Of a DNA stretch of 64,000 nucleotides, positions 9,046-18,185 are shown piece after piece (within the stretch, counting starts at the first letter, position 1; every line of letters starts with the position of its first letter). The stretch covers positions 103,234-167,233 of the forward strand of contig CANHVU010000003.1 of assembly GCA_947464275.1 (NCBI GenBank), in the 5' to 3' direction. The DNA comes from Bacteroidota bacterium. GTDB taxonomy: Bacteria; Bacteroidota; Bacteroidia; UKL13-3. A program made the translations under genes and the position numbers. Under the pieces are notes generated by a model. It made no database searches and was not told the origin of the DNA. It saw nothing but the letters and a program-made list of their open reading frames with translations.

Positions 9046-10062
9046 TTAATTATTTGCTTTAGCATCCTCAGTTTGGTATTCTAAAGCATTATCTAAATCA
9101 ATGTTTTCAATCTTAATTTCTTGGATAGCTTCATTTTGATCAGCAAAAATTTCTATTTCTAACTCATCTTCTACAATCAACTTTTCTTCCAAAACTTCCT
9201 CTAATTGATTCTCAGTTGATTCGTTTTTATCTATAATAAAACTTTCTTCAAATACCTCGTTCAAATGCACTTCTTCTAATTCGTCTACTCTTTCTTGAGT
9301 TATGAAAAAGTCTTTTGGTGTATTTTTGAGCAATTCAATTGCTTTTTCGGAGGCTTGCTGCTCGGCTTGTTTTTTATTGGTATGTTCCGCTTCACCAAAC
9401 ACTTTTTTGTTTACAATTACCGAAACTTTGAATATTTTTTGTTTTCCGTGAGCCAGCTCATCAACTTTAAAATCTAGGTTCATGCCCGATTTTTGAGTAT
9501 ATTCAATGAGCCTGCCTTTAAAGTTTTTTTCAGTTTGTTGCAATTTATCTACATCAATGTGCAAACGAAGCAGCTTTTCAATGATAAAGTATTTTGATTT
9601 TTTAAAACCTTTGTCTAAGAATATTGCACCAATAAACGCTTCTAAGGCATTACCAAAAATGCTATTCCTAACATTAATATTTTGCATACTTTTTCTATCG
9701 TACTCAACCAATTCGCTCAAACCAATTTTAAGAGCCAAATCGTTTAAACTAACTCTGCTAACAATCTTTGATCGTAACTCTGTTAAAAAACCCTCGTCTT
9801 TGTATGGATATTTTTTAAATAAATATTCGGCAATTACAGAGTTTAAAACAGCATCGCCCAAAAATTCCAATCGTTCATTGCTATCTTTACTACCGCTATT
9901 ATGAATTTTACTAGCAATAGAATGATGCCTTAACGACTGCTTATAGCAACTTAGGTTTAAAGGTGTAATACCTGTAATCTGTTTTATCCTTGTAAATAAA
10001 ACACGATCTTTAGAAAAATAGTATTTAAAATTAGAAAAAAAGGTAATCAAATTATTCCTCAA
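9046..10062 (-). CDS. rnc: Ribonuclease III with long acidic C-terminal tail
   Basis: A 338-residue protein. It cleaves double-stranded RNA in rRNA and mRNA maturation. The RNase III signature NERLEFLGD is at residues 62-70; the second acidic cluster is near GNALEAFIGAIFLDKG (137-152). A double-stranded-RNA-binding domain spans ~180-247 (KKQAEQQASEKAIELL). Unusual is a ~90-residue Glu-rich extension after residue 249, not part of typical RNase III. The start is a TTG (10062) overlapping the end of fabF by 11 bases, as in translationally coupled genes. The order acpP-fabF-rnc is the classical one. Confidence 0.93.
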   Translation of the reverse strand: MRNNLITFFSNFKYYFSKDRVLFTRIKQITGITPLNLSCYKQSLRHHSIASKIHNSGSKDSNERLEFLGDAVLNSVIAEYLFKKYPYKDEGFLTELRSKIVSRVSLNDLALKIGLSELVEYDRKSMQNINVRNSIFGNALEAFIGAIFLDKGFKKSKYFIIEKLLRLHIDVDKLQQTEKNFKGRLIEYTQKSGMNLDFKVDELAHGKQKIFKVSVIVNKKVFGEAEHTNKKQAEQQASEKAIELLKNTPKDFFITQERVDELEEVHLNEVFEESFIIDKNESTENQLEEVLEEKLIVEDELEIEIFADQNEAIQEIKIENIDLDNALEYQTEDAKANN

Positions 10063-11305
10063 ATTTCTTTATAATAATCGAGGCGTTGTGGCCACCAAAA
10101 CCAAATGTATTACTTAAAACTGCTTTTACCTCGCGGTGTTGGGCTTTATTAAAAGTTAAATTTAATTTTGTGTCAAATGCTGGATCGTCTGTAAAGTGAT
10201 TGATAGTTGGAGGAATGATACCTTTATTAATAGCTAACAAACTGGCAATTGCCTCAATAGCACCAGCTCCACCTAATAAATGACCAGTCATTGACTTAGT
10301 AGAACTAATATTAATATTGAATGCATGTTCACCAAAAACAGTTTGAATAGCTTTTATTTCTTGCGGATCACCTAGTGGAGTCGATGTGCCGTGTACATTC
10401 ACGTAATCAATTTCGGTTGGTTGCATACCTGCATCTAACAATGCAGCTTTCATAACATTAGCAGCACCAATTCCTTCTGGATGAGGGGCTGTCATATGAT
10501 AAGCATCGGCAGTTGCTCCATAACCAACTATTTCGCCATAAATTTTAGCACCACGAGCTTTGGCATGCTCTAATTCTTCAAGCATTAATGCACCAGCACC
10601 TTCACCTAACACAAATCCATCTCTATCTAAATCGAATGGACGTGAGGCAGTTTCTGGACTATCGTTTCTTTCAGAAAGCGCTTTCATTGAGTTAAAACCA
10701 CCCATTGCAGCTTCGTTTACTACAGCCTCAGAACCACCAGTTAAAACCATATCGGCTCTATTTGATTGGATGTACATAAATGCATCTCCAATAGCGTTGG
10801 TACTTGAAGCACAAGCAGAAACAACTGCAAAGTTTGGACCTCTAAATCCGTATTTTATTGAAATTAAGCCCGCTGCTATATCAGCAATCATCATCGGAAT
10901 GAAAAAAGGGCTAAAGCGTGGGGTTCCATCGCCTTTTGCAAACGAAGTAACTTCGTCTAGGAAAGTTTTTAATCCACCAATTCCAGAAGCCCAAATTACC
11001 CCAACTCTATCTTTGTTAACTGTCTCTAAGTCAAGTCCGCTGTCTTTAACGGCTTCGTCAGAAGTTACCATAGCAAATTGGGTAAATCTGTCCATTCTCC
11101 TAGCATCTTTTTTATCAAGAAACTGGTTTGGATCAAAGTTTTTTACTTCGCAAGCAAATTTTGTTTTGAAATGGGTGGTATCAAATTGGGTAATTGGCGC
11201 ACTGCCACTTACCCCATTTGATAATCCATTCCAATACTCCTGCAAACTGTTACCTATTGGAGTTATAGCTCCAAGGCCAGTAATTACTACTCTGCGTTTA
11301 TGCAT
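10052..11305 (-). CDS. fabF: 3-oxoacyl-[acyl-carrier-protein] synthase II
   Basis: A 417-residue protein. It condenses malonyl-ACP with acyl-ACP in fatty acid elongation. The catalytic Cys is in VVSACASSTNAIGDAF, the two His in NVHGTSTPLGD and SMTGHLLGGAGAIEA, and the C-terminal loop is SNTFGFGGHNAS. Its length is typical of FabF. It is preceded by acpP with a 55-base gap and overlaps rnc, forming one minus-strand unit. Confidence 0.96.
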   Translation of the reverse strand: MHKRRVVITGLGAITPIGNSLQEYWNGLSNGVSGSAPITQFDTTHFKTKFACEVKNFDPNQFLDKKDARRMDRFTQFAMVTSDEAVKDSGLDLETVNKDRVGVIWASGIGGLKTFLDEVTSFAKGDGTPRFSPFFIPMMIADIAAGLISIKYGFRGPNFAVVSACASSTNAIGDAFMYIQSNRADMVLTGGSEAVVNEAAMGGFNSMKALSERNDSPETASRPFDLDRDGFVLGEGAGALMLEELEHAKARGAKIYGEIVGYGATADAYHMTAPHPEGIGAANVMKAALLDAGMQPTEIDYVNVHGTSTPLGDPQEIKAIQTVFGEHAFNINISSTKSMTGHLLGGAGAIEAIASLLAINKGIIPPTINHFTDDPAFDTKLNLTFNKAQHREVKAVLSNTFGFGGHNASIIIKKFEE

Positions 11306-11360
11306 GTAAGATTAGTTTTGGGAGATGTTTGTTTTAATTTTTTTTGTAAAAATTAGCTGA

Positions 11361-11600
11361 TTATGATTTTACATTTTGTTCAATGTAACTAACAGCTTGT
11401 CCAACTGTACCAATTTTTTCAGCTTGATCATCAGGAATTGCAATATTAAATTCTTTTTCAAATTCCATAATTAGCTCTACAGTATCTAATGAATCTGCGC
11501 CTAAATCGTTTGTAAAACTTGCTTCGTCTGTAATTTCAGCTTCTTCAACACCAAGTTTGTCCATGATGATGGTTTTTACTTTTCCTTTAATTTCTGACAT
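11361..11600 (-). CDS. acpP: Acyl carrier protein
   Basis: A 79-residue acidic protein. The phosphopantetheine Ser is in [16 protein letters not shown], and the flanking helices ([32 protein letters not shown]) are standard. It carries growing acyl chains in fatty acid synthesis. First gene of acpP-fabF-rnc. The 255-base region upstream (11601-11855) is very AT-rich and probably holds its promoter (a near-consensus TTTATTTG on the minus strand near 11632-11639), but no clear -33 element is seen. Confidence 0.96.
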   Translation of the reverse strand: MSEIKGKVKTIIMDKLGVEEAEITDEASFTNDLGADSLDTVELIMEFEKEFNIAIPDDQAEKIGTVGQAVSYIEQNVKS

Positions 11601-11855
11601 TTTTGTATTGTTTAAATTTTTAGATGTGGGTGCAAATAAAGCAGTTTTTATTAAAAAAATAAATTTTTATCTATTTCGGTAATTACTTAAGCTCGTTTTG
11701 CGAATGAATTTTGTTTTTATATATTGTGTTTTTTTCAATATTTATATTGTAATAATTTGATATTCAATACTATTTATTTTAACATTTTACTTATCAAATT
11801 TGTGAATAATATTTATTCTTATAATACAATTTAACTTTCCTTTAGCAATAAATAT

Positions 11856-12500
11856 TTACATTTTTATACCGTATGCTAAATCGCCTGCATCACCTAAACC
11901 CGGAACTATATAACTATTTTCGTTTAAATCCTTATCAACTGCAGCCGTTATTATACTAGCTTTAGGCATAAAACGGTTTATATAAACCAAACCTTGCTCA
12001 CTAGCTATTAGACTAGCAATAATAACCTTAGCAGGAACCCCATGTTTGCAAATGGCTTGATAAGCCAAATACATGCTTCTGCCTGTGGCTAACATTGGGT
12101 CTATTAATATTACTGTTTTATCTTGCAAATTGGGAGATGCCATGTATTCAACTACAATTTCAAATTCGCCTGGAGCGCTATGCTTTCTATAAGCCGATAC
12201 AAATGCAGAATCTGATTGATCAAAAAAATCTAGAAAACCTTCATGCATAATTAACCCAGCGCGTAAGATGCTGCAAACTATAGGTTGATTATTAATTACA
12301 TTCACCTCTGCATTTGCCAATGGAGTAGTTACAGTTTTGGTTTCGTAGTTTAATTGCTTACTTACCTCGTAAGCCAATATTTGAGCTATTCTGAATAAAT
12401 TTTTTCTGAACCGAAGCGCATCTTTTTGTATTTCTTTATCTCTAATTTGAGCTAAAAAATGCTGAACAATGGAGTTTTTTTCAGAAAGATTGATTAACAT
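11856..12500 (-). CDS. upp: Uracil phosphoribosyltransferase
   Basis: A 214-residue protein. It salvages uracil to UMP with PRPP. The PRPP-binding loop is VILIDPMLATGRSMYLA, the uracil-binding C-terminus is YIVPGLGDAGDLAYG, and PIVCSILRAGLIMHEGFL is also family-typical. Its length is normal. It lies 22 bases after the WD40 gene on the same strand; a functional link between the two is not evident. Confidence 0.95.
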   Translation of the reverse strand: MLINLSEKNSIVQHFLAQIRDKEIQKDALRFRKNLFRIAQILAYEVSKQLNYETKTVTTPLANAEVNVINNQPIVCSILRAGLIMHEGFLDFFDQSDSAFVSAYRKHSAPGEFEIVVEYMASPNLQDKTVILIDPMLATGRSMYLAYQAICKHGVPAKVIIASLIASEQGLVYINRFMPKASIITAAVDKDLNENSYIVPGLGDAGDLAYGIKM

Positions 12501-12522
12501 AAATAGAGGTAATTAATGTAGT

Positions 12523-13719
12523 TTACTTTTTTAACGATGGTGTTTTGTAAATTTTAACTGTATCAATTTTAGAATTGTTAATGTTTGTATTTTTTACACT
12601 TGATTTGAAAGCCTTTATTTGAAATTTCAAACTATCTTGCTTAGTCAATGTTCTAATTTTCATAACACTGTCAATCGCATTTTGAAATTTGTTGATGCGC
12701 ATTTTACTCGCATCATTTAAGCCCATTGTAATTGGGTCTATTAAGTCCGTAGAATATATTCTTACACCAAAATCAACTGAACCTTTTAACATAGGTGCTG
12801 CTGCAATTTGGCTATATTTTTTCAAAAAAACTAAATCTCTGGTATTGTAATTTTGACTTGCAATATTCTCAATTAGTCTACCCGTTTCCACTTCCCAAAT
12901 TTTTATACTACCATCATTACACCCAGTTGCACAATATTTACTATCAAAACTGAAAGCTACAGCTGTTACTTTCCAACAATCAACGGGTAGTTTTTTTAAT
13001 TCTTTGCCCGTTTTTACCTCCCAAATTCGAGCACTTTTATCATTACTTCCACTTAGTAAATACTGTTGATTAGGGCTAATTTCTATGGCATTTATCATAT
13101 CAGAATGACCAACAAATGAACGTTGAACCTGACCATTTGCAACATTAATAACCTTAATAATTGGCTCTCTTCCTGCAACAAATACTGTTCTTGGATCATT
13201 ACTCATAACCATTGCATTTACTGCACTGCCAGTATTCAACTCTCTTAATTTTTTCTGTGTTTCTAAACTCCAAATAATAATTTTACCATCATCATCGCCA
13301 CTAAAAACTACTTTACCACTATTATCAAACATAATCGAATTAATATTTGAAACATGGCCATCATTGGCTACTAACATTTTTGTCTTTTTGAAAGTACTGT
13401 CAAATACATTAACTACAAAATCGTTTGAAGCGCTTGCAAGTAAATTTCCTTGTTTATTAAATTTTAAAGCATTTATAGGTGCTCTATGTGCATCATTTAT
13501 CGATTTAATTAGTTTAAATGTGGTATCGTTGCAATTGTAAATATTGATAGTATTATCCCAACCTGCAGATGCCAATAAATTAAATTTAAAAGAAACAGCC
13601 AATGCATTAACATCATTAGTGTGTCCTGGTAAAATTAACTGATGCGAAGCAAGTTGTTTTTGAGCAAAAGCACCTTGCAATCCAAAAATAAAAAGTACAA
13701 ATGGAATTAATTTCTTCAT
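12523..13719 (-). CDS. Secreted WD40-repeat protein
   Basis: A 398-residue protein. A signal peptide (LIPFVLFIFGLQGAFAQ) is followed by six to seven WD40 repeats with the usual GH...D...W spacing: GHTNDVNALAVSF, AHRAPINALKFN, GHVSNINSIMFD, GHSDMINAIEISP and others, several ending in IWE or IWS. A Lys-rich tail follows after ~330. A beta-propeller scaffold in the periplasm or outer membrane is likely. The partner is unknown. No T9SS tail is seen. Confidence 0.85.
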   Translation of the reverse strand: MKKLIPFVLFIFGLQGAFAQKQLASHQLILPGHTNDVNALAVSFKFNLLASAGWDNTINIYNCNDTTFKLIKSINDAHRAPINALKFNKQGNLLASASNDFVVNVFDSTFKKTKMLVANDGHVSNINSIMFDNSGKVVFSGDDDGKIIIWSLETQKKLRELNTGSAVNAMVMSNDPRTVFVAGREPIIKVINVANGQVQRSFVGHSDMINAIEISPNQQYLLSGSNDKSARIWEVKTGKELKKLPVDCWKVTAVAFSFDSKYCATGCNDGSIKIWEVETGRLIENIASQNYNTRDLVFLKKYSQIAAAPMLKGSVDFGVRIYSTDLIDPITMGLNDASKMRINKFQNAIDSVMKIRTLTKQDSLKFQIKAFKSSVKNTNINNSKIDTVKIYKTPSLKK

Positions 13720-13798
13720 TTTAGCTTAAAAAAATATTTGTCGCAATCTAATGTTTTATAAGTAAATTCAAATAGGATTGTTACAAAAAGTCCAAATT

Positions 13799-14452
13799 TT
13801 AAATAGGCAAACCTTTTTGCCACTTAGGATATGATTTACAAAATTCGGTTAATTTACAATTATCACACTTGGGTGATCTTGCGGTGCAAGTGTATCTTCC
13901 ATGCAAAATCAACCAATGATGAGCTACAGCCACATATTCTTCTGGTATATATTTAATTAGCTCTTTTTCGGTTTGAAGTGGTGTTTTTGAATTGGTAGTT
14001 AAACCCAAACGATTACTTACTCTAAAAACGTGCGTATCAACGGCCATGCTTGGTTGGTTATAAACCACCGAAGTAATTACATTGGCTGTTTTACGGCCTA
14101 CTCCTGGCAGTTTTGTGAGAGTTTCTGTTGTTTCGGGAACTTTTCCGTTAAAATCGTTTACCAGCATTTGAGCCATACCAATTAAGTGTTTGCTTTTATT
14201 ACTTGGATAGCTAACTGATTTTATATAATAAAAAACTTCATCAAACTCAGCTTCGGCTAATTTTTGTGGAGTTGGAAAAGCTTTAAACAATGCTGGTGTA
14301 ATCATATTGATACGTTTATCGGTACACTGAGCTGAAAGAATTACTGCTATTAAAAGTTGGAAAGGATTTTCATAATGCAGTTCTGTTTCTGCAATTGGCT
14401 GATTAGTTTTAAAATAGTTTATAATTTGCTCAAATCGATCTTGCTTTCTCAT
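13799..14452 (-). CDS. nth: Endonuclease III
   Basis: A 217-residue protein. DNA glycosylase/AP lyase for oxidised pyrimidines. The helix-hairpin-helix with catalytic Lys is LPGVGRKTANV, the catalytic Asp is in AVDTHVFRVSNRLG, and the C-terminal [4Fe-4S] ligands follow C-x6-C-x2-C-x5-C (CTARSPKCDNCKLTEFC). An upstream start at 14503 would add 17 non-conserved residues, so 14452 is preferred. Divergent from the gene at 14544. Confidence 0.95.
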   Translation of the reverse strand: MRKQDRFEQIINYFKTNQPIAETELHYENPFQLLIAVILSAQCTDKRINMITPALFKAFPTPQKLAEAEFDEVFYYIKSVSYPSNKSKHLIGMAQMLVNDFNGKVPETTETLTKLPGVGRKTANVITSVVYNQPSMAVDTHVFRVSNRLGLTTNSKTPLQTEKELIKYIPEEYVAVAHHWLILHGRYTCTARSPKCDNCKLTEFCKSYPKWQKGLPI

Positions 14453-14543
14453 AAAATGGGTTTGTTTTATTTCTACAATATTATGCTCAAAATGTTTAAA
14501 CAATAATTGTATTGATTATTATTGCTCCAAAATAAATAAAAAC

Positions 14544-15068
14544 ATGAAACTATTTTCAACCATTGCCTTTATTTTAGTATTTACTATTGTAGGTTTTTCG
14601 CAAAACAATGCCGATTCGTTAATGAATGCTTTTACGCCTGAAAAAAAATCGGCTAAAATATTTACCCAAAAAGCCATTCAATTTAACTCAAACGATAGTA
14701 TAAATCCTGATTACGAAATAAAAGCAGGTAATAAATTATTATTTGAGTACGAATTTAGAAGCAAAGAATACCTTCAAATAGCCGATGACGAAATATTAGA
14801 AAGGTTAATTTTTACCATTAACCTAAAAGCAAATAGTTTTTACTTTAAATCATCTAACTTAAAAAACATACCTATATTATATACTCAAAGTTGTTTTTGC
14901 CGCGATGCAGGAACCTATAAAATAAAAAACGGAACATTTATAGGTACAAAAGTTAACAGCACTACTTGGAAAGTAAAAGTTAAATTTAGCTATATAGCCC
15001 GTAACTCTAATTTAGTGGTAAAAAAAGCATACACTTTAACCTACAAAATAGCTAAAAATAATGACTGA
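14544..15068 (+). CDS. Exported hypothetical protein, 174 aa
   Basis: A signal peptide (MKLFSTIAFILVFTIVGFSQ) precedes a beta-rich domain with a pair of Cys in QSCFCRDAGTYKIKNGTF, which may form a disulfide or bind a ligand. I do not recognise the family. Its stop overlaps the start of the next gene (ATGACTGA), so it is translationally coupled to the GNAT acetyltransferase. Confidence 0.7.
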   Translation: MKLFSTIAFILVFTIVGFSQNNADSLMNAFTPEKKSAKIFTQKAIQFNSNDSINPDYEIKAGNKLLFEYEFRSKEYLQIADDEILERLIFTINLKANSFYFKSSNLKNIPILYTQSCFCRDAGTYKIKNGTFIGTKVNSTTWKVKVKFSYIARNSNLVVKKAYTLTYKIAKNND

Positions 15069-15543
15069 TATTTTTGAAATAAAACCTGCTACCAAAAATG
15101 ATGCAGGAATCATTTTAGAATTAATAAAAGATATAGCCGAATATGAAAAATTATCGGACCAAGTAGAAGCAACTGAAGAAAGTATTGTAAAATATTTATT
15201 TAGAGAAAAAGCTTTTGCGGAATGTTTGATTGGTTTTGAAAACCAAGTTCCAATTGGTTTTGCCTTGTTTTTCCATAACTACAGTACCTTTGTAAGCAAG
15301 CCCGGTATTTACTTGGAAGATTTATTTGTTAAAGAAAAATACAGAGGAAAAGGTTATGGCAAAAAATTGTTGTTAAGACTAGTAAAAATAGCTCATGAGC
15401 GCAACTGCGGCAGAGTAGAATGGAGTGTGTTAAATTGGAACAAACCAGCTATTGATTTTTATGAAAGCTTGGGTGCTACACCCATGAATGAATGGACAGT
15501 TTACCGATTAAACCAAGAAGCAATAAATAAGTTAGTATTATAA
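15061..15543 (+). CDS. GNAT family N-acetyltransferase
   Basis: A 160-residue protein. Acetyl-CoA-binding motif A is LEDLFVKEKYRGKGYGKKLL (R/Q-x-x-G-x-G type) and motif B is VLNWNKPAIDFYESLGA. Overall it resembles diamine/thialysine acetyltransferases (SSAT-like), including KDIAEYEKLSDQVEATEE. The substrate is inferred to be a small amine, not proven. Overlaps the previous gene by 8 bases and abuts rnhA. Confidence 0.88.
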   Translation: MTDIFEIKPATKNDAGIILELIKDIAEYEKLSDQVEATEESIVKYLFREKAFAECLIGFENQVPIGFALFFHNYSTFVSKPGIYLEDLFVKEKYRGKGYGKKLLLRLVKIAHERNCGRVEWSVLNWNKPAIDFYESLGATPMNEWTVYRLNQEAINKLVL

Positions 15544-16023
15544 ATGATTGTAAATATATATACCGATGGTTCAGCAAGAGGAAACCCCGGAAATGGCGGT
15601 TATGGAATAGTATTAACCAGCGGACAGTTTAGAAAAGAACTTTCGGCTGGCTACCGATTAACTACCAATAACCGAATGGAATTATTGGCTGTTATTATAG
15701 CATTGCAACAACTTAAAAAACCTAACACACAAGTTAACATTTACACCGATAGTAAATACGTATGCGATGCCATTGAAAAAAAATGGGTTTTTGGATGGAA
15801 ACAAAAAAACTTTGCTGGTAAAAAAAATGGTGATTTATGGAATGAGTTTTTAAAAATATATGCCCAACACCAAGTAAAAATGCATTGGGTAAAAGGCCAT
15901 GCCGGACATCCGGGGAATGAACGCTGCGACCAACTAGCCACAGCAGCTGCCGATGATAGAGCCAACCTAATGATTGACCATGTGTATGAACAAGAACAAA
16001 AAGCCGAAAAAGGTTTAGTTTAA
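15544..16023 (+). CDS. rnhA: Ribonuclease HI
   Basis: A 159-residue protein. Cleaves the RNA strand of RNA-DNA hybrids. The catalytic acidic residues are in IYTDGSARGNPGNGGYG (Asp), NRMELLAV (Glu), IYTDSKYV (Asp) and the C-terminal GHPGNERCDQLA (Asp), with the handle region KKWVFGWKQKNF. Its length is typical. Starts directly after the GNAT stop. Confidence 0.96.
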   Translation: MIVNIYTDGSARGNPGNGGYGIVLTSGQFRKELSAGYRLTTNNRMELLAVIIALQQLKKPNTQVNIYTDSKYVCDAIEKKWVFGWKQKNFAGKKNGDLWNEFLKIYAQHQVKMHWVKGHAGHPGNERCDQLATAAADDRANLMIDHVYEQEQKAEKGLV

Positions 16024-16044
16024 AATATTGAATTATAAATAACC

Positions 16045-16467
16045 ATGAAAGAAATTACCAAAACCTACACCAATGATGAAATAACCATTGTTTGGAAACC
16101 AAACACCTGCATTCATTCACGCATTTGTTTTTCAGGATTAGGAAAAGTATTCAATCCATCAGAGCGTCCTTGGGTAAAACCAGAAAATGCTTCTTCGGAA
16201 GAGTTAATGGCGCAAATAGATAAATGTCCAAGTGGGGCTTTGAGTTACTATAAAAAAAATGAAGCCAAAACTGAAAATGTAGAAGTGGAAACCATAGCCG
16301 AAGTTTCGGAAAATGGACCATTATTAGTTTATGGAAACTTAAAAGTGAAAAAAAATGATGGAACCATTGAACAAAAAAACAAAGTAACTGCTTTTTGTCG
16401 TTGTGGTGCCTCTGGCAATAAACCATACTGCGATGGCAGTCACCGCAAAATTGATTTTAAAGGATAA
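16045..16467 (+). CDS. Two-domain Fe-S protein: divergent Fer4 domain plus CDGSH domain
   Basis: A 140-residue protein. The N-terminal ~65 residues match the divergent mono-cluster Fer4 family (PNTCIHSRICFSGLGKVFN, then IDKCPSGALSYY). The C-terminus carries a CDGSH iron-sulfur motif, CRCGASGNKPYCDGSH, which binds a [2Fe-2S] cluster with 3 Cys and 1 His. It probably works in electron transfer or cluster handling; no substrate is known. It lies between rnhA (21-base gap) and miaA (8-base gap). MiaA itself needs no cluster, although the later MiaB step does. Confidence 0.88.
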   Translation: MKEITKTYTNDEITIVWKPNTCIHSRICFSGLGKVFNPSERPWVKPENASSEELMAQIDKCPSGALSYYKKNEAKTENVEVETIAEVSENGPLLVYGNLKVKKNDGTIEQKNKVTAFCRCGASGNKPYCDGSHRKIDFKG

Positions 16468-16475
16468 AGCGTATT

Positions 16476-17369
16476 TTGGAAAATAAAAAATACTTAATTA
16501 GTGTAGTTGGGCCAACAGCTGTGGGCAAAACAGCCTTGGCAATTGAATTAGCTAAACACTATAAAACAGTAATTCTTTCGGCTGATAGCAGGCAATTTTA
16601 TAAAGAAATAAGTATTGGTACAGCTAAACCGAGCCAAGATGAATTAAACGCAGTAAAACACTATTTTATTGATAATAAAAGTGTAACTGAAACTTATTCG
16701 GCAGGCGATTTTGAACGCGATGCAATGGATTTATTATCAAATCTGTTCCAAGAAAACAATCTTGTAATTTTGGTTGGAGGAAGCGGCTTATACATAAAAG
16801 CCTTATGGGAAGGTTTAGATGAAATGCCTCCAGTTGATGAAGCATTGAGGCAAGAACTAATCAATAATTTTGAGCAAAAAGGTATAACCTGTTTGCAAGA
16901 AAAACTGAAGGAATTAGATGCTGATAAATTACAAAATATGGATGCCCAAAACCCGCAACGGTTAATGAGAGCCATAGAAATTGCTAGTCAAAATGTTACC
17001 TTGAACAAAAATAAACCCAAGCGTCCTTTTGAATTAATAAAAATTTGTTTGAATAAAGACCGTGAACAACTTTATGATACCATTAACAAACGAGTTGATA
17101 TAATGATAAACAACGGTTTGTTAAAAGAATGCGAACAAATGGTAGATTTTCGAAATCATTATGCACTAAAAACGGTAGGTTATACCGAAGTTTTTGAGTT
17201 TTTTGATGGTATTCATTCATTGCCAAAGGCTATAGAATTAATTAAACAACATAGCCGAAATTATGCTAAAAGACAAATAACTTGGTTTAAGCGCGAAACT
17301 GATTTACAGTGGTTTGAACCCAATGAAACTACAAAAATTATTGAATTTATAAATAATAAAATGGCGTAA
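16476..17369 (+). CDS. miaA: tRNA dimethylallyltransferase
   Basis: A 297-residue protein. It adds a dimethylallyl group to A37 of tRNAs reading UNN codons. The P-loop is GPTAVGKTALAIELA. The motif SADSRQFYKEISIGTAKPS, the GGSGLYIKALWEG segment and the C-terminal RQITWFKRE are all typical. The start is TTG at 16476, set by the homology and the stop of the upstream gene 8 bases before. Confidence 0.95.
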   Translation: MENKKYLISVVGPTAVGKTALAIELAKHYKTVILSADSRQFYKEISIGTAKPSQDELNAVKHYFIDNKSVTETYSAGDFERDAMDLLSNLFQENNLVILVGGSGLYIKALWEGLDEMPPVDEALRQELINNFEQKGITCLQEKLKELDADKLQNMDAQNPQRLMRAIEIASQNVTLNKNKPKRPFELIKICLNKDREQLYDTINKRVDIMINNGLLKECEQMVDFRNHYALKTVGYTEVFEFFDGIHSLPKAIELIKQHSRNYAKRQITWFKRETDLQWFEPNETTKIIEFINNKMA

Positions 17370-17390
17370 AAAAAGTTTGTTATTTTTTTG

Positions 17391-17398
17391 TACTTTTG
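17391..17398 (+). promoter_or_regulatory. Candidate -7 element (TACTTTTG) for the TerC gene
   Basis: An exact match to the Bacteroidota TAnnTTTG element, 33 bases before the ATG at 17432. No TTTG lies at the usual 18-19 base spacing, so this is tentative. Confidence 0.35.
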
Positions 17399-17431
17399 CG
17401 GTTCAAAAAATAATCCACTTTCTTTTAAACT

Positions 17432-18169
17432 ATGATTGAATTTTTAAGCTCTCCAGAAGCTTGGTTAAGTTTATTTACTTTAACCATCCTAGAAATTGTA
17501 CTTGGTGTAGATAACATCATTTTTATTTCTATCATTACAGGAAAACTACCTAAATTACAACAACTTAAAGCCAGAAGATTAGGATTATTTTTAGCCTTAT
17601 TTATTCGTATTATTTTACTAGCATTTATAAGTAAAATTGTTCATGAACTAACTGATGATATCATAACTTTATCGGGCATTGGCTTTAGCTGGAGAGATAT
17701 CATTTTATTGGCTGGAGGTGTATTTTTATTATACAAAAGCAGCATTGAACTTTACGAAAAACTTGAAAAAGGACATGATGAAACAGAAGGTAAGTCAAAA
17801 TACAACTCGTTTTGGAATGTAGTAATGCAAGTTATTGTTATTGATATTGTTTTCTCTTTCGATAGTATTTTAACTGCGGTTGCAATATCTGATCATATTG
17901 AAATTATGGTAACTGCGGTTATTTTATCAATGATTGTAATGATGATTTTTGCTCAAAAAGTGGGTGACTTTATCAACGATAACCCATCAATGAAAATTTT
18001 AGCTTTAGCTTTCCTATTAATGATTGGTGGCTTATTAACAGTAGAAGCTTTCGAAATTCATGTAGAGAAATCGTATATTTATTTTGCTTTGGCATTTAGT
18101 ATTTTAGTAGAAATGTTAAACTTACGTTATCGCAAAAATGTAAGTAAAGGTAAATTTGATAATCACTAA
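17432..18169 (+). CDS. TerC-family integral membrane protein
   Basis: A 245-residue protein with about seven transmembrane helices. The family signature EIVLGVDNIIFISIITGKLP is in helix 1 and IDIVFSFDSILTAVAI in the second half; acidic residues inside both helices are the presumed metal-ion path. TerC/Alx/YkoY proteins export Mn2+ in characterised cases; tellurite resistance is a historical name. No signal for an Mn riboswitch is seen upstream. Confidence 0.9.
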   Translation: MIEFLSSPEAWLSLFTLTILEIVLGVDNIIFISIITGKLPKLQQLKARRLGLFLALFIRIILLAFISKIVHELTDDIITLSGIGFSWRDIILLAGGVFLLYKSSIELYEKLEKGHDETEGKSKYNSFWNVVMQVIVIDIVFSFDSILTAVAISDHIEIMVTAVILSMIVMMIFAQKVGDFINDNPSMKILALAFLLMIGGLLTVEAFEIHVEKSYIYFALAFSILVEMLNLRYRKNVSKGKFDNH

Positions 18170-18185
18170 TTAAAGCAATTAAACC

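Noticed and set aside
10560..11309. A 249-codon plus-strand frame
   Set aside because: It is antisense to fabF across its active-site region and shows no domain of its own; it reflects the codon bias of fabF.
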